DNA from: Streptomyces bikiniensis
GTDB taxonomy: Bacteria > Actinomycetota > Actinomycetes > Streptomycetales > Streptomycetaceae
DNA length: 64,000 nucleotides
Reading direction: 5' to 3'
Assembly (NCBI GenBank): GCA_000716465.1
Contig: JNWL01000013.1
Span: forward strand, 1 to 64,000
Shown here: positions 46,206-54,352 of the stretch, piece after piece
Position numbering within the stretch: position 1 is the first letter of the stretch
Layout of the letters: the number at the start of each line of letters is the position of its first letter
Translations under genes and position numbers: made by a program
The notes under the pieces: model-generated
Told to the model about the DNA's origin: nothing
The model's database searches: none
The model's input: only the letters and a program-made list of their open reading frames with translations

Positions 46206-46792
46206 GCTCCGCGGCGGTATCCGTTCTGGCGGGGGCAGACGTGCCCCTCGGGGTCGAGCGGCAGGCTGCACAGCGGGCACGGCGGCCGGCCGGCGTTGAC
46301 GACGTCCAGGGCGCGCTTGGCGAAGGCCCGGGCCTGGGCGCCGGTGAGGCGGACCCGGAGCATCGGCGGGCCGTTCTCCTCGTCCTGGAGCAGTCGCTCC
46401 TCGGCCTCGGCGAGGTCCTCCTCGGACTCCGCGTCGAGCTCCACGAGGGCCTGCGCCTCGACGATCATGCGCTGCTCCTCGCCGTCCCAGGCGAGCGCCA
46501 TGGTGCCGACCCGGAACTCCTCCTCGACGGGCACGTCGAGGGGGGCGGTGTCCGCGATCTCGGCGGGGGCGACGGCGGGCACGGGCGCGTTGCCGCCGGT
46601 GCGGCGCACGACCTCGTCGAGGAGTTCGTCGATGCGCTCGGCGAGGGCGGCGACCTGCATCTTCTCCAGGGCGACGCTGGTGACCCGGCCGCCGGCGGAC
46701 GCCTGGAGGAAGAACGTACGGCGGCCAGGCAGCCCGACCGTACCGGCCACGAAACGCTCCGGTGGGTCGTAGAGGAACACCTGACGGGACAC
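46202..46792 (-). CDS. DUF3090 family protein
   Basis: 196 residues. Residues 1-150 are the DUF3090 domain ('MSRQVFLYDPPERFVAGTVGLPG'). The C-terminus is a small zinc ribbon, 'PPCPLCSLPLDPEGHVCPRQNG'. Function unknown, but it is always paired with the PI3K-like protein downstream, to which it is coupled by a 4-bp overlap. The GTG at 46792 has AAGGGAG upstream. Same strand as the histidine phosphatase gene 67 bp upstream. Confidence 0.92.
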   Translation of the reverse strand: MSRQVFLYDPPERFVAGTVGLPGRRTFFLQASAGGRVTSVALEKMQVAALAERIDELLDEVVRRTGGNAPVPAVAPAEIADTAPLDVPVEEEFRVGTMALAWDGEEQRMIVEAQALVELDAESEEDLAEAEERLLQDEENGPPMLRVRLTGAQARAFAKRALDVVNAGRPPCPLCSLPLDPEGHVCPRQNGYRRGA

Positions 46793-46859
46793 GTTCCCGG
46801 CTCCCTTGCGTCTCGACGGTCGTACTACAGCGGCGCGTCCACCCTACTGCGCGGAGGGA

Positions 46860-47549
46860 TCACGGTGCGCCCGCGCCGCCACCGACCTCGGCCGCCCCGG
46901 CGTCCCCCGGGCGCTCGCGGGGCGCGAATCCGGCGAAGTCCCCCGTGTCGCCGAGCCGGAGGAGGAAGGGACGCAGGCGCGTGTAGCGGATGACGGTGAC
47001 CGAGCAGGGGTCGACGTGGAGGCGCTGGAAGAGGTCGAGGTGGAGGCCGAGGGCGTCCGCCACCAGCGACTTGACGATGTCGCCGTGCGAGCACATGACG
47101 TAGCAGGCGTCCTCGCCGTGCTCGGCCTCGATCCGCGCGTTCCAGTCCCGTACGGCCTCGACGGCGCGGTTCTGCATGGCGCGCATGGACTCGCCGCCGG
47201 GGAAGGCGGCGGCGGAGGCGTGCGCCTGGACGACCTCCATCAGGGGCTCGTCGTTGAGTTCGGCGAGCTTGCGGCCCGACCAGTCGCCGTAGTCGCACTC
47301 GTTGATCCGGTCCTCGACGTGGAGCGGGAGGTCCGGGCGGGCGTCGAGGAGGGGTCGCAGGGTCTCCCGGCAGCGCTGGAGGGGGCTGGAGACGGCGGCG
47401 GCGAGCGGGACGTCCGCGAGGCGCGCGGGGAGGGCCGCGGCCTGCGCGGCCCCGCGCTCGTCGAGCGCGATCCCGGGCGTGCGCCCGGCGAGGACCCCGG
47501 AGGTGTTGGCGGTGGAGCGTCCGTGCCGGACGAGGATCAGCGTGGCCAT
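46860..47549 (-). CDS. Histidine phosphatase (phosphoglycerate mutase-like)
   Basis: 229 residues. The phosphohistidine motif is 'LILVRHGRSTAN', the second His is in 'VMCSHGDIVKSL', and 'SSPLQRCRET' and 'ECDYGDW' complete the active site. It belongs to the MSMEG_4193-type family that accompanies the DUF3090/PI3K-like pair and mshC. The ATG at 47549 has no clear ribosome site but TAGGCT is 7 nt upstream. The frame remains open upstream through a 39-bp repeat, which I take as non-coding. Confidence 0.92.
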   Translation of the reverse strand: MATLILVRHGRSTANTSGVLAGRTPGIALDERGAAQAAALPARLADVPLAAAVSSPLQRCRETLRPLLDARPDLPLHVEDRINECDYGDWSGRKLAELNDEPLMEVVQAHASAAAFPGGESMRAMQNRAVEAVRDWNARIEAEHGEDACYVMCSHGDIVKSLVADALGLHLDLFQRLHVDPCSVTVIRYTRLRPFLLRLGDTGDFAGFAPRERPGDAGAAEVGGGAGAP

Positions 47550-47556
47550 GGCGGCC

Positions 47557-47562
47557 AGCCTA
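47557..47562 (-). promoter_or_regulatory. Candidate leaderless -10 hexamer TAGGCT
   Basis: Seven nucleotides before the histidine phosphatase ATG. Confidence 0.4.
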
Positions 47563-47593
47563 GGCGGTGTCCCGGACGGACCCTCCTCCCCGG

Positions 47594-47743
47594 CCGTCCG
47601 TACGCGCGTGCGTGCGTGCGGAACGGTCAGGACGTCCGGTGGGCCCGTACGCGCGCGTGCGGAGCGGCCGGAGGGCCGTGGACCCGTACGCGCACGTACG
47701 GAGCGGCCGGAGGGCCGCGCGAGCCGTACGCGTGCATGGCGGG
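47594..47743. repeat. 39-bp tandem repeat between histidine phosphatase gene and corA
   Basis: Two good copies (47644-47682 and 47683-47722, both holding CGGAGCGGCCGGAGGGCCG after CCCGTACGCGC), a diverged one before them (from 47594) and a partial one after (47723-47743). Purine-pyrimidine GCGTGCGTGCG runs occur within. Unlike the other repeats here, it lies 5' of both flanking genes. Confidence 0.8.
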
Positions 47744-47758
47744 TCCGCACCGGGGAAA

Positions 47759-48754
47759 ATGCGCCCCGTGATCGTGGACTCTGCCATCTACCGGGACGGG
47801 CACCGCACGGACGGACCCGCCGACCTCTCCGACGCCTTGAAGGAGGCGCGGACGACGGGTGACGACGCGTTCCTGTGGGTGGGTCTGCACGAGCCCTCGG
47901 AGGAGGAGTTCGACCACGTGGCCTCGGAGTTCGCGCTGCACCCGCTGGCCGTCGAGGACGCCCTCAAGGCCCACCAGCGGCCCAAGCTGGAGGTCTACGA
48001 CGACTCACTGTTCATGGTGCTCAAGCCGGTCGTGTACGAGCCGGAGAGCGACCGGGTCTCCTCGGGCGAGCTGATGCTGTTCGTGGGCGACTCGTTCGTG
48101 GTCACGGTCCGGCACGGCGAGGGGGCTCCGCTGGCGGAGGTGCGCCGGCGCCTGGAGGCCGACCCGGAGGTCCTGAAGCACGGTCCGACGGCGGTCCTGT
48201 ACGCGGTGAGCGACGCGGTCGTGGACCACTACCTGGAGATCGCGGGCGAGCTCCAGGTGGACCTGGAGGAGCTGGAGGCGGACGTCTTCGCGCCCACCGG
48301 GGACGCGGCCTCCAACACGGCGGCGCGGATCTACACGGCGAAGCGGCAGGTCCTGGAGTTCCGGCGGGCCAGCGGTCCGCTGGCCGGGCCGATGGCCCGC
48401 CTGACGGCCGGTTCGGTGCCGTTCGTGAACGAGCACTCCCAGCCGTTCTTCCGGGACGTCAACGACCACCTGATGCGCTCCAACGAGCAGGTGGAGGGCC
48501 TGGACCGGCTCCTGTCCGACGTGCTCTCGGCCCATCTGGCGCAGATGGGGGTGCGGCAGAACGACGACATGCGGAAGATCTCGGCGTGGGCGGCCATGGC
48601 CGCGGTCCCCACCATGGTCGCGGGGATCTACGGCATGAACTTCGAGCACATGCCGGAGCTGCGCTGGGGGATGGGGTACCCCGCGGTGATCCTGGTGATG
48701 ACGGGCGTCGTCGTCGTCCTGTACCGGATGTTCAAGCGGCGCGGCTGGATGTAG
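47759..48754 (+). CDS. corA: CorA-family magnesium/cobalt transporter
   Basis: 331 residues: a large cytoplasmic domain with long helices, then two C-terminal transmembrane helices. The pore signature is 'GIYGMNFEHMPEL' and the tail is basic ('FKRRGWM'). It admits Mg2+ (or Co2+/Ni2+) as a pentamer. The ATG at 47759 opens 'MRPVIVDSAIYRDG', as I recall for Streptomyces homologues; the ribosome site (CGGGGAAA) is weak. Divergent from the histidine phosphatase, convergent with the ferritin-like gene. Confidence 0.93.
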   Translation: MRPVIVDSAIYRDGHRTDGPADLSDALKEARTTGDDAFLWVGLHEPSEEEFDHVASEFALHPLAVEDALKAHQRPKLEVYDDSLFMVLKPVVYEPESDRVSSGELMLFVGDSFVVTVRHGEGAPLAEVRRRLEADPEVLKHGPTAVLYAVSDAVVDHYLEIAGELQVDLEELEADVFAPTGDAASNTAARIYTAKRQVLEFRRASGPLAGPMARLTAGSVPFVNEHSQPFFRDVNDHLMRSNEQVEGLDRLLSDVLSAHLAQMGVRQNDDMRKISAWAAMAAVPTMVAGIYGMNFEHMPELRWGMGYPAVILVMTGVVVVLYRMFKRRGWM

Positions 48755-48784
48755 GAACGTTTCCGCCGCGCCGGAGCCCGGGCC

Positions 48785-48843
48785 GGAGGGCGGGGCCCGG
48801 AAGGCGGGGCCCCGAAGGCGGAGGCTCAGAAGGCGGGGGCGGG
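48785..48843. repeat. 14-16 bp tandem repeat spanning the ferritin-like gene's stop codon
   Basis: Units GGAGGGCGGGGCCC (48785), GGAAGGCGGGGCCCC (48799), GAAGGCGGAGGCTCA (48814, holding the stop codon) and GAAGGCGGGGGCGGGG (48829, inside the coding end). It fills the gap between convergent corA and ferritin-like genes; no hairpin is seen. Confidence 0.8.
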
Positions 48844-49611
48844 GGTCATGGGGCCCCCGAGCGCGTCGAGCCGTTCGGGCATCCTGAGGTCGATCATCTT
48901 GTGCCAGCCGGCGAGGCGCTCGTACGCGTACATGCCGTGGATGCCGGCGGCGAGGGCGAGGGCCTTGGGCTTCGGCCACTCCAGGATGCGGCCCATGTGG
49001 CGCATCACGGCGAGGCTGACGTCCCGGTAGACCCGGATCTCGACCAGGGCGGACTCGCGCAGGGTCTTCTGGATCAGCCGGCCGTGGCCCTGGCGGGCGA
49101 GCCGGAGCAGTTCCTCGTGGCAGTAGGCGAGGTGGTTCGCCTCGTCGTTGTCGATCATGTGGATGGCCCTGCCCAGTTCGGGGTGGTCCCCGAAGTACGT
49201 GACGAGCATGTCCATCTGGTCGGCGGCCCGCTGCTCGGTGACCCGGCTGTGGGCGAGGTAGACGATGATGTCCCGCTCGGTCAGCGGCTCGTCGCGGCGG
49301 AGCTTGTCGTGCGCGAGGCCGATGCCGCGCTGTTCGAGCAGCATCGTGTAGTCGGTGTCGGGGGGCACCGGGACGGGTTCGAGGCCGCGTTTCCTCATCA
49401 GCGCGTTGAAGATCCGGCCGTGCTTGTCCTCGTCGGCGCCGTGCCGGGTGATCTTGGGCGCGAGTTCGCGCATCCCGGGGGCGACGAGGGCCGCGATCCG
49501 GCCGTTCTCCCAGCCGCCCTGGGCCTCGCCGCTCGCCGCGATCGAGCAGAAGAGCCGGAAGGACTCGTCGTTGTCGATGATTTCCTGGAACAGGCCCTTG
49601 GCCGTGAGCAT
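48826..49611 (-). CDS. Ferritin-like domain protein
   Basis: 261 residues, a four-helix-bundle protein with probable di-metal ligands: Glu/His in 'GADEDKHGRIF', Glu in 'RVTEQRAADQM' and 'DNDEANHLAYCHEELL'. It is common in actinobacteria; it may be an oxygenase-like or ferritin-like enzyme, and the substrate is unknown. The ATG at 49611 has GGAGGTG upstream, better than the GTG three codons earlier. The C-terminal codons are part of a 15-bp repeat that runs through the stop. Confidence 0.85.
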   Translation of the reverse strand: MLTAKGLFQEIIDNDESFRLFCSIAASGEAQGGWENGRIAALVAPGMRELAPKITRHGADEDKHGRIFNALMRKRGLEPVPVPPDTDYTMLLEQRGIGLAHDKLRRDEPLTERDIIVYLAHSRVTEQRAADQMDMLVTYFGDHPELGRAIHMIDNDEANHLAYCHEELLRLARQGHGRLIQKTLRESALVEIRVYRDVSLAVMRHMGRILEWPKPKALALAAGIHGMYAYERLAGWHKMIDLRMPERLDALGGPMTPAPAF

Positions 49612-49954
49612 CGCCGCCACCTCCGTGCGGACGTTCGCACTCCGGTACGTCCGGGGAGCACCCCGTCCGGGGAGAACGAGTCAAGTCCGGTCCCGGACGG
49701 CGGGCAACACGGGGGCGGGAAGGGCTCGGCCGAAAGAGTGACCCCCGGAGCCGTAACCGGGGACCCGCCGGAGCCGTTGTGCTGCGTGACGGCCGTGGCG
49801 GGGAAGACCCCCGAGCCCCCACCACGGCCGCAGACCTCTCCGGCGGCTCCGTACGGGACATGCGTACGGAGCCGCCGACACGTCACGTGCTCGGCGCGTC
49901 ACGTACGGAGCCGTCAGCGCGCTGCGTACGGAGTTGTCGGCGTGTATCGGCGTG
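49612..49954. other. 343-bp gene-free interval with GTACGGAG repeats
   Basis: No coding sequence is supported. The right third carries three copies of a GTACGGAG-containing unit (near 49864, 49904 and 49925), one inverted as CTCCGTAC at 49848-49855 to make the hairpin at 49841-49877. The rest is GC-rich upstream sequence of the leftward ferritin-like gene. Confidence 0.65.
49841..49877 (-). terminator. Hairpin terminator downstream of the F420-type oxidoreductase
   Basis: A perfect 15-bp stem, CGGCGGCTCCGTACG with CGTACGGAGCCGCCG, and a 7-nt loop. Its arms are copies of the GTACGGAG repeat unit found between it and the gene. Confidence 0.75.
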
Positions 49955-51004
49955 TCACGCCAGCCCGGCCCGCTCCAGGGCCTCGACGCCCGCCCGCAGG
50001 GCCGCCACCCGCTCGTCCAGGGTGAGGCCGGCCGGGGCGACGGTGAGGGTGGTGACCCCGGCGGCGGCGTAGGCCGCCATCCGGTCCGCGATCCGCTCGA
50101 CGGAGCCGAGCAGGGTGGTCCGGTCGATCAGCGAGTGCGGCACGGCGGCCGCGGCGCCCGTCTTGTCGCCGGCCAGGTACTTGTCCTGGACCTCGGCGGC
50201 CTCCTTCTCGTACCCCATGCGCCGCGCGAGCTGGTTGTAGAAGTTCTGCTTGCGGCTGCCCATGCCGCCGACGTACAGGGCGGTGTACGGGCGGAAGACG
50301 TCGGCGAGCGCGTCGACGTCGTCGCCGAGGGCGAGCGGCACGGTGGGACAGACGTCGAAGCCGTCCATGGTCAGGCCGGCCTTCTCGCGGCCCGCGCGGA
50401 TGTGCCGCAGGGCCGTGTCCTCCAGGTGGTCGGCGGAGGGGAAGATCAGCAGGGCGCCGTCCGCGATCTCGCCGGTCTGCTCCAGGTTCTTGGGGCCGAT
50501 CGCCGCGATGTAGAGCGGGATGTGCTCGCGCTGCGGGTGCACGGTGAGCTTGAGGGGCTTGCCGGGGCCGTCCGGGAGCGGAAGGGTCCAGTGCTCGCCC
50601 TCGTAGCTGAGCCGCTCGCGGGTCATGGCCTTGCGGACGATCTCGACGTACTCGCGGGTCCGGGCGAGCGGCTTGTCGAACTTCACGCCGTACCAGCCCT
50701 CGGAGACCTGGGGTCCGGAGACGCCGAGGCCGAGGCGGAAGCGGCCGCCGCTGAGCGAGTCGAGGGTGGCGGCGGTCATCGCCGTCATGGCGGGCTGCCG
50801 GGCCGGGATCTGCATGATGGCGGAGCCGATGTCGATCCGCTCCGTCTTCGCCGCGACCCAGGCGAGGACGGTGGGCGCGTCGGAGCCGTAGGCCTCGGCG
50901 GCCCAGCAGACGTCGTACCCGAGGCGGTCCGCCTCCTGCGCGACGGCGAGGTTGTCGCCGTCCATACCGGCGCCCCAGTAGCCGAGGTTGATGCCGAGCC
51001 GCAT
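49955..51004 (-). CDS. LLM-class F420-dependent oxidoreductase
   Basis: 349 residues, luciferase-like TIM barrel of the F420-using branch: 'MRLGINLGYWGAGM', 'AQEADRLGYDVCWAAEAYGSDAPTVLAWVAAKTERIDIGSAIMQIPARQP' region and 'GLGVSGPQVSEGWYG'. The substrate is unknown. The ATG at 51004 follows AAGGGG by 8 nt; the GTG three codons upstream is rejected. Divergent from the aldo/keto reductase gene. Its 3' side carries GTACGGAG repeats and a hairpin. Confidence 0.92.
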   Translation of the reverse strand: MRLGINLGYWGAGMDGDNLAVAQEADRLGYDVCWAAEAYGSDAPTVLAWVAAKTERIDIGSAIMQIPARQPAMTAMTAATLDSLSGGRFRLGLGVSGPQVSEGWYGVKFDKPLARTREYVEIVRKAMTRERLSYEGEHWTLPLPDGPGKPLKLTVHPQREHIPLYIAAIGPKNLEQTGEIADGALLIFPSADHLEDTALRHIRAGREKAGLTMDGFDVCPTVPLALGDDVDALADVFRPYTALYVGGMGSRKQNFYNQLARRMGYEKEAAEVQDKYLAGDKTGAAAAVPHSLIDRTTLLGSVERIADRMAAYAAAGVTTLTVAPAGLTLDERVAALRAGVEALERAGLA

Positions 51005-51119
51005 TCCACGCACCCCTTACCCATCGGTAACGTCTCTTGGGCCGGACTCTAGCGCGCGGTCGGCGCCGCCGACAGGACGTGGTTGTCCACAGGCCCTCTC
51101 CGCGTGCTGCCCCGGCCAG

Positions 51120-51125
51120 TAATCT
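51120..51125 (+). promoter_or_regulatory. Candidate leaderless -10 hexamer TAATCT
   Basis: Seven nucleotides before the ATG at 51133; no ribosome site is visible. Confidence 0.45.
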
Positions 51126-51132
51126 CGCGCCC

Positions 51133-52110
51133 ATGGAGCAGAGGCATCTCGGACGTACGGGCCTGCGCGTGTCGCGCATCGGACTCGGCACCCTCACCTG
51201 GGGCCGGGACACCGACGAGCACGACGCCGCCGAACAGCTGAAGGCGTTCTGGGACGCGGGCGGCACGCTCGTGGACACCGCCGACGTGTACGGCGGGGGC
51301 GAGGCGGAGTGCCTGCTCGGACGCCTCATGGAACGCCTCGTGCCCCGGCAGGACCTCGTCCTGTCGACCAAGGCGGGCAGCGTCCCCGACCCCGACCGGC
51401 GCACGGACGGCTCGCGCGGCCATCTGCTCGCCGCGCTCGACGCCTCCCTCGCCCGGCTCGGCACGGACCACGTGGACCTGTGGCAGCTGCACGCCTTCGA
51501 CCCGCACACGCCCCTGGAGGAGTCCCTGCAGGCGCTCGACATCGCCGTGCGCAGCGGCCGGGCCCGGTACGCGGGCGTGGCGAACTTCTGCGGCTGGCAG
51601 CTCGCCAAGGCGGGCACCTGGCAGCTCGGCGGGGACCGGACCCGGCTGGCGGGCGCGCAGCTGGAGTACTCGCTGCTCCAGCGGGGCGTGGAGCGCGAGG
51701 TGCTGCCGGCCGCCCTGGACCTGGGGATGGGCCTGCTGCCCTCCTCGCCGCTGGGGCGCGGCGTCCTGACCGGGAAGTACCGGAGCGGGACGCCGTCGGA
51801 CTCGCGGGGCGCGTCGGAGACGATGGCGCCCTTCGTGGAGCCGTACCTGGACGACGCGGCGAGCCGGATCGTGGACGCGGTGACGACGGCGGCCGACGGC
51901 CTCGCGACGACCCCGCTGCACGTGGCGCTCGCCTGGGTCCGCGACCGGCCCGGGGTGACCGCCCCGATCGTCGGCGCGCGCACGGCGCGCCAGCTCACGG
52001 CCGCGTTGTCGGTGGAGACCCTTAGTCTTCCTGACGAGATCTGCCGGGCGCTGGACGACGTGTCGGCGCCCGTGCACCGCTATCCGGATCACGACTGGAG
52101 CACCTTGTGA
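51133..52110 (+). CDS. Aldo/keto reductase
   Basis: 325-residue NADPH-dependent (alpha/beta)8-barrel oxidoreductase. The catalytic tetrad is visible: Asp and Tyr in 'DTADVYGGG', Lys in 'LSTKAG' and His in 'LWQLHAFD'. The substrate is unknown. Probably leaderless, with TAATCT 7 nt before the ATG. Its stop codon overlaps the GTG of the RecD-like gene (GTGA), so the two are coupled. Confidence 0.94.
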   Translation: MEQRHLGRTGLRVSRIGLGTLTWGRDTDEHDAAEQLKAFWDAGGTLVDTADVYGGGEAECLLGRLMERLVPRQDLVLSTKAGSVPDPDRRTDGSRGHLLAALDASLARLGTDHVDLWQLHAFDPHTPLEESLQALDIAVRSGRARYAGVANFCGWQLAKAGTWQLGGDRTRLAGAQLEYSLLQRGVEREVLPAALDLGMGLLPSSPLGRGVLTGKYRSGTPSDSRGASETMAPFVEPYLDDAASRIVDAVTTAADGLATTPLHVALAWVRDRPGVTAPIVGARTARQLTAALSVETLSLPDEICRALDDVSAPVHRYPDHDWSTL

Positions 52111-54272
52111 CCGAGCCTTCCGGGGAGACCGCGCCCGAGGCACCCGAGGACGTGGAGCCCACCGAGGACGTACGGGAGGGGACCGGGGAGTCCGACGCCG
52201 CCGAGGAGGCCGGGGAGACCTCCGGGGAGCCGGCCGGGGACGCCGTGGGCTCCGACGCGCCCGGGCTCAGCGAGGCGCAGGCCGAGCTGGCCGCGCAGCG
52301 GGAGCTGCGGGCGAGGATCGAGGCGCGGAAGGCCGAGAAGGGCGGCCCGGTCGCGGCCGGCGCCAAGCTGAGCGGCACCGCCGCGGACCTCCTCGCGGCG
52401 GTCCGGGCCGTGGAGGGCGGTGCGGCCAGGGGCAGTGCCTTTTACGAGGCGGCCGACCCGGTGCCCGAGCCCTCCGTCCCCGAACGGGCCCCGGTGGCGG
52501 CCCCCCGGCCCCCCGCACCGGAACGACCGCCGACCCCGGCACCCGCCACCACGGCCGCCGTCCGCGAGGTCCTGGCCCGGGGCGGCGCCCCGGAGGCGCT
52601 GACCGGGCCGGTGGCCGCCGCGCTCGGCGAGGGCGCGGCCGCGCTGCTGCTCGACGACCCCTGGCAGCTCCTCGCGGTGGCGGGGGTGCGCCCGGAGCAG
52701 GCCGACGGCTTCGCGCGGGCGCTGCTCGGCCCCGAGTGCGGCCCCGGCGACCCGCGCCGGGCGGTCGCCCTGACCGTGTGGCTGCTGGAGCGGGCCGCGC
52801 TCCGGGGGCACACCGCCCTGGAGGCCGGGACCGTGCGCGCCGGCCTCGCCGCGCACTCCGTGCCCGACCCCGGGGAGGCGGTCGACACGGCGGTCTCCGA
52901 GGGGGCGGTCCACCTCTTCCAGGAGGAGCGGGAGGTCCCGGAGGAGACGGAAGAGGAGGGTGCGGAAGAGGAGGCGGAGGGAGCCGGCGAGAACGGCGGG
53001 AGCGGCGAGAGCGGCGAGAGCGGCGGGAGCGGCGGGGAGCCGCCCGCCCTGCTCGGCCTCGACCGGTACGCGCTCGCCGAGGAGAGCCTCGCGGAAGGCC
53101 TCGCCCGCCTCGTCAGGACGGCGACGGCCGACGCCTGGGAGGGCTCCGAGCTGGAGCGGGCCGCCGGGACGCACGGTCTCGTCCTGCACACCGGCGGCGA
53201 GGCCGCCCGCGCCGAACCGGTGGCGCTCGCGGCGGCGGCCCGCGGCCGGGGCCTCCGCACCCTGGTCGCGGTCCACTCCGACGACGGGCGGCGCGCGCTC
53301 GGCGCCGGGGGGACGGAGGCCGTGACGGTCGCCGCCCTGCTGTCCGGGGCGGCCGGTCCGGGCCGGGACGAGGACGGGGCCCTCGCCCTGGACCTCCTGG
53401 TGGTGCTCGACGCGCCGCAGCTGGACGTGGAGACGGCCGCGACGCTCGTGGAGTCGCTGCCGGACGGCTGCCGCCTGGTCCTGAGCGGCGACCCGGAGGT
53501 CCTCGGGGCGCCGGGCGCGGGCCGGGTCTTCGCCGACGCGCTCGCCGCCAAGGTGTGCCCCCGGATCGCCTCGCGCGTCCCCGACCCGGGTCCGCTCGGC
53601 GAGCTGGTGTCGGGCATCGGCGTCGGCGAGCTGAACCAGGTCGAGGCCCCCGGCAAGGAGATCGTGATCGTCCCGGTGCGGGACGCGGGCGAGGCCGTGC
53701 ACCGCACCGTCCAGCTGGTGGCCGACTCGGTGCCCCGGGCGATCGGGGTGCCGCCGGAGCGGACGCAGGTCGTCACGGTCGGCCACGGCGGCTCGGCCGG
53801 GACGCGCGCGCTGAACGCCGCCCTCAAGCAGCGGCTCAACCCCGGCCCCGGCCGGTTCGGCGGCTACGACCCCGGCGACCGGGTGGCGTACGCGCCGGTG
53901 CCGGGGCGGACGGTCACCGGCACGGTCCTGTCGGCCGACGCCGAGGGCCTGCGGCTGCGCTGCGGGGACGAGGAAATCCTCGTGCCGAAGGAGCGGGTGG
54001 AGGCGGCGCTGCGGCACGGCTGGGCGCTCACCGCGCACCAGGCGGCCGGGACGCGCTGGCCCGCCGTGGTCGCGGTGCTGCCCGGGGACGCGGCCGGGGG
54101 CCTGAGCCGGCCGTGGGTGTACACGGCCTTCGGCCGGGCGGAGCGCCATCTGTCGGTCGTGCACGGCGTGGACCAGGCGCTGCCCCGGGCGGTGGCCGAG
54201 GGGGTGGCCCCGGAGCGCACGACGCGGCTGCGGCCGCTCCTGGAGGCGCTGCTCGCCGCTCCCGGGGAGTAG
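52107..54272 (+). CDS. Degenerate RecD2-like helicase-fold protein with helix-hairpin-helix
   Basis: 721 residues. Residues 1-50 are acidic and disordered. A helix-hairpin-helix-like region ('LLDDPWQLLAVAGVRPEQADGFARALLG') precedes an AAA region resembling RecD2/TraA superfamily 1. 'LVVLDAPQLDVETAATLVESLPDGCRLVLSGDPEVLGAPGAG' aligns with motifs II/III, but the usual DExx is DAPQ, and the expected Walker A GxGKT is replaced by 'HTGGEAARAEPV', without Lys-Thr. 'AYAPVPGRTVTGTVLSAD' and 'WALTAHQAAGTRWPAVVAVLP' match later motifs. It probably binds DNA or a partner without helicase activity. Coupled to the aldo/keto reductase. A Gly/Ser/Glu linker is encoded by 9-bp repeats near 52993-53037. Confidence 0.82.
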   Translation: MTEPSGETAPEAPEDVEPTEDVREGTGESDAAEEAGETSGEPAGDAVGSDAPGLSEAQAELAAQRELRARIEARKAEKGGPVAAGAKLSGTAADLLAAVRAVEGGAARGSAFYEAADPVPEPSVPERAPVAAPRPPAPERPPTPAPATTAAVREVLARGGAPEALTGPVAAALGEGAAALLLDDPWQLLAVAGVRPEQADGFARALLGPECGPGDPRRAVALTVWLLERAALRGHTALEAGTVRAGLAAHSVPDPGEAVDTAVSEGAVHLFQEEREVPEETEEEGAEEEAEGAGENGGSGESGESGGSGGEPPALLGLDRYALAEESLAEGLARLVRTATADAWEGSELERAAGTHGLVLHTGGEAARAEPVALAAAARGRGLRTLVAVHSDDGRRALGAGGTEAVTVAALLSGAAGPGRDEDGALALDLLVVLDAPQLDVETAATLVESLPDGCRLVLSGDPEVLGAPGAGRVFADALAAKVCPRIASRVPDPGPLGELVSGIGVGELNQVEAPGKEIVIVPVRDAGEAVHRTVQLVADSVPRAIGVPPERTQVVTVGHGGSAGTRALNAALKQRLNPGPGRFGGYDPGDRVAYAPVPGRTVTGTVLSADAEGLRLRCGDEEILVPKERVEAALRHGWALTAHQAAGTRWPAVVAVLPGDAAGGLSRPWVYTAFGRAERHLSVVHGVDQALPRAVAEGVAPERTTRLRPLLEALLAAPGE

Positions 54273-54290
54273 GACGGCGCCGGAACGACG

Positions 54291-54328
54291 GGAGGGCCGG
54301 GACGCCTCGTACGGTGTCCCGGCCCTCC
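54291..54328. terminator. Bidirectional hairpin between convergent genes
   Basis: A 16-bp stem with one mismatch (54291-54306 with 54313-54328) and a 6-nt loop. Confidence 0.8.
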
Positions 54329-54352
54329 CGCGTTCCCGCGTCGGCCGCGGGG

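Noticed and set aside
47594..47743. Possible CRISPR array
   Set aside because: Copies are contiguous with no unique spacers, and no cas gene is nearby. The RecB-like nuclease at 26373 has Cas4-like cysteines but stands alone next to trmI, as in other actinobacteria.
46860..47750. Longer histidine phosphatase starting near 47750
   Set aside because: The extra 67 residues are encoded by the 39-bp repeat and are Arg/Thr/Pro-rich; the fold begins exactly at the ATG at 47549.
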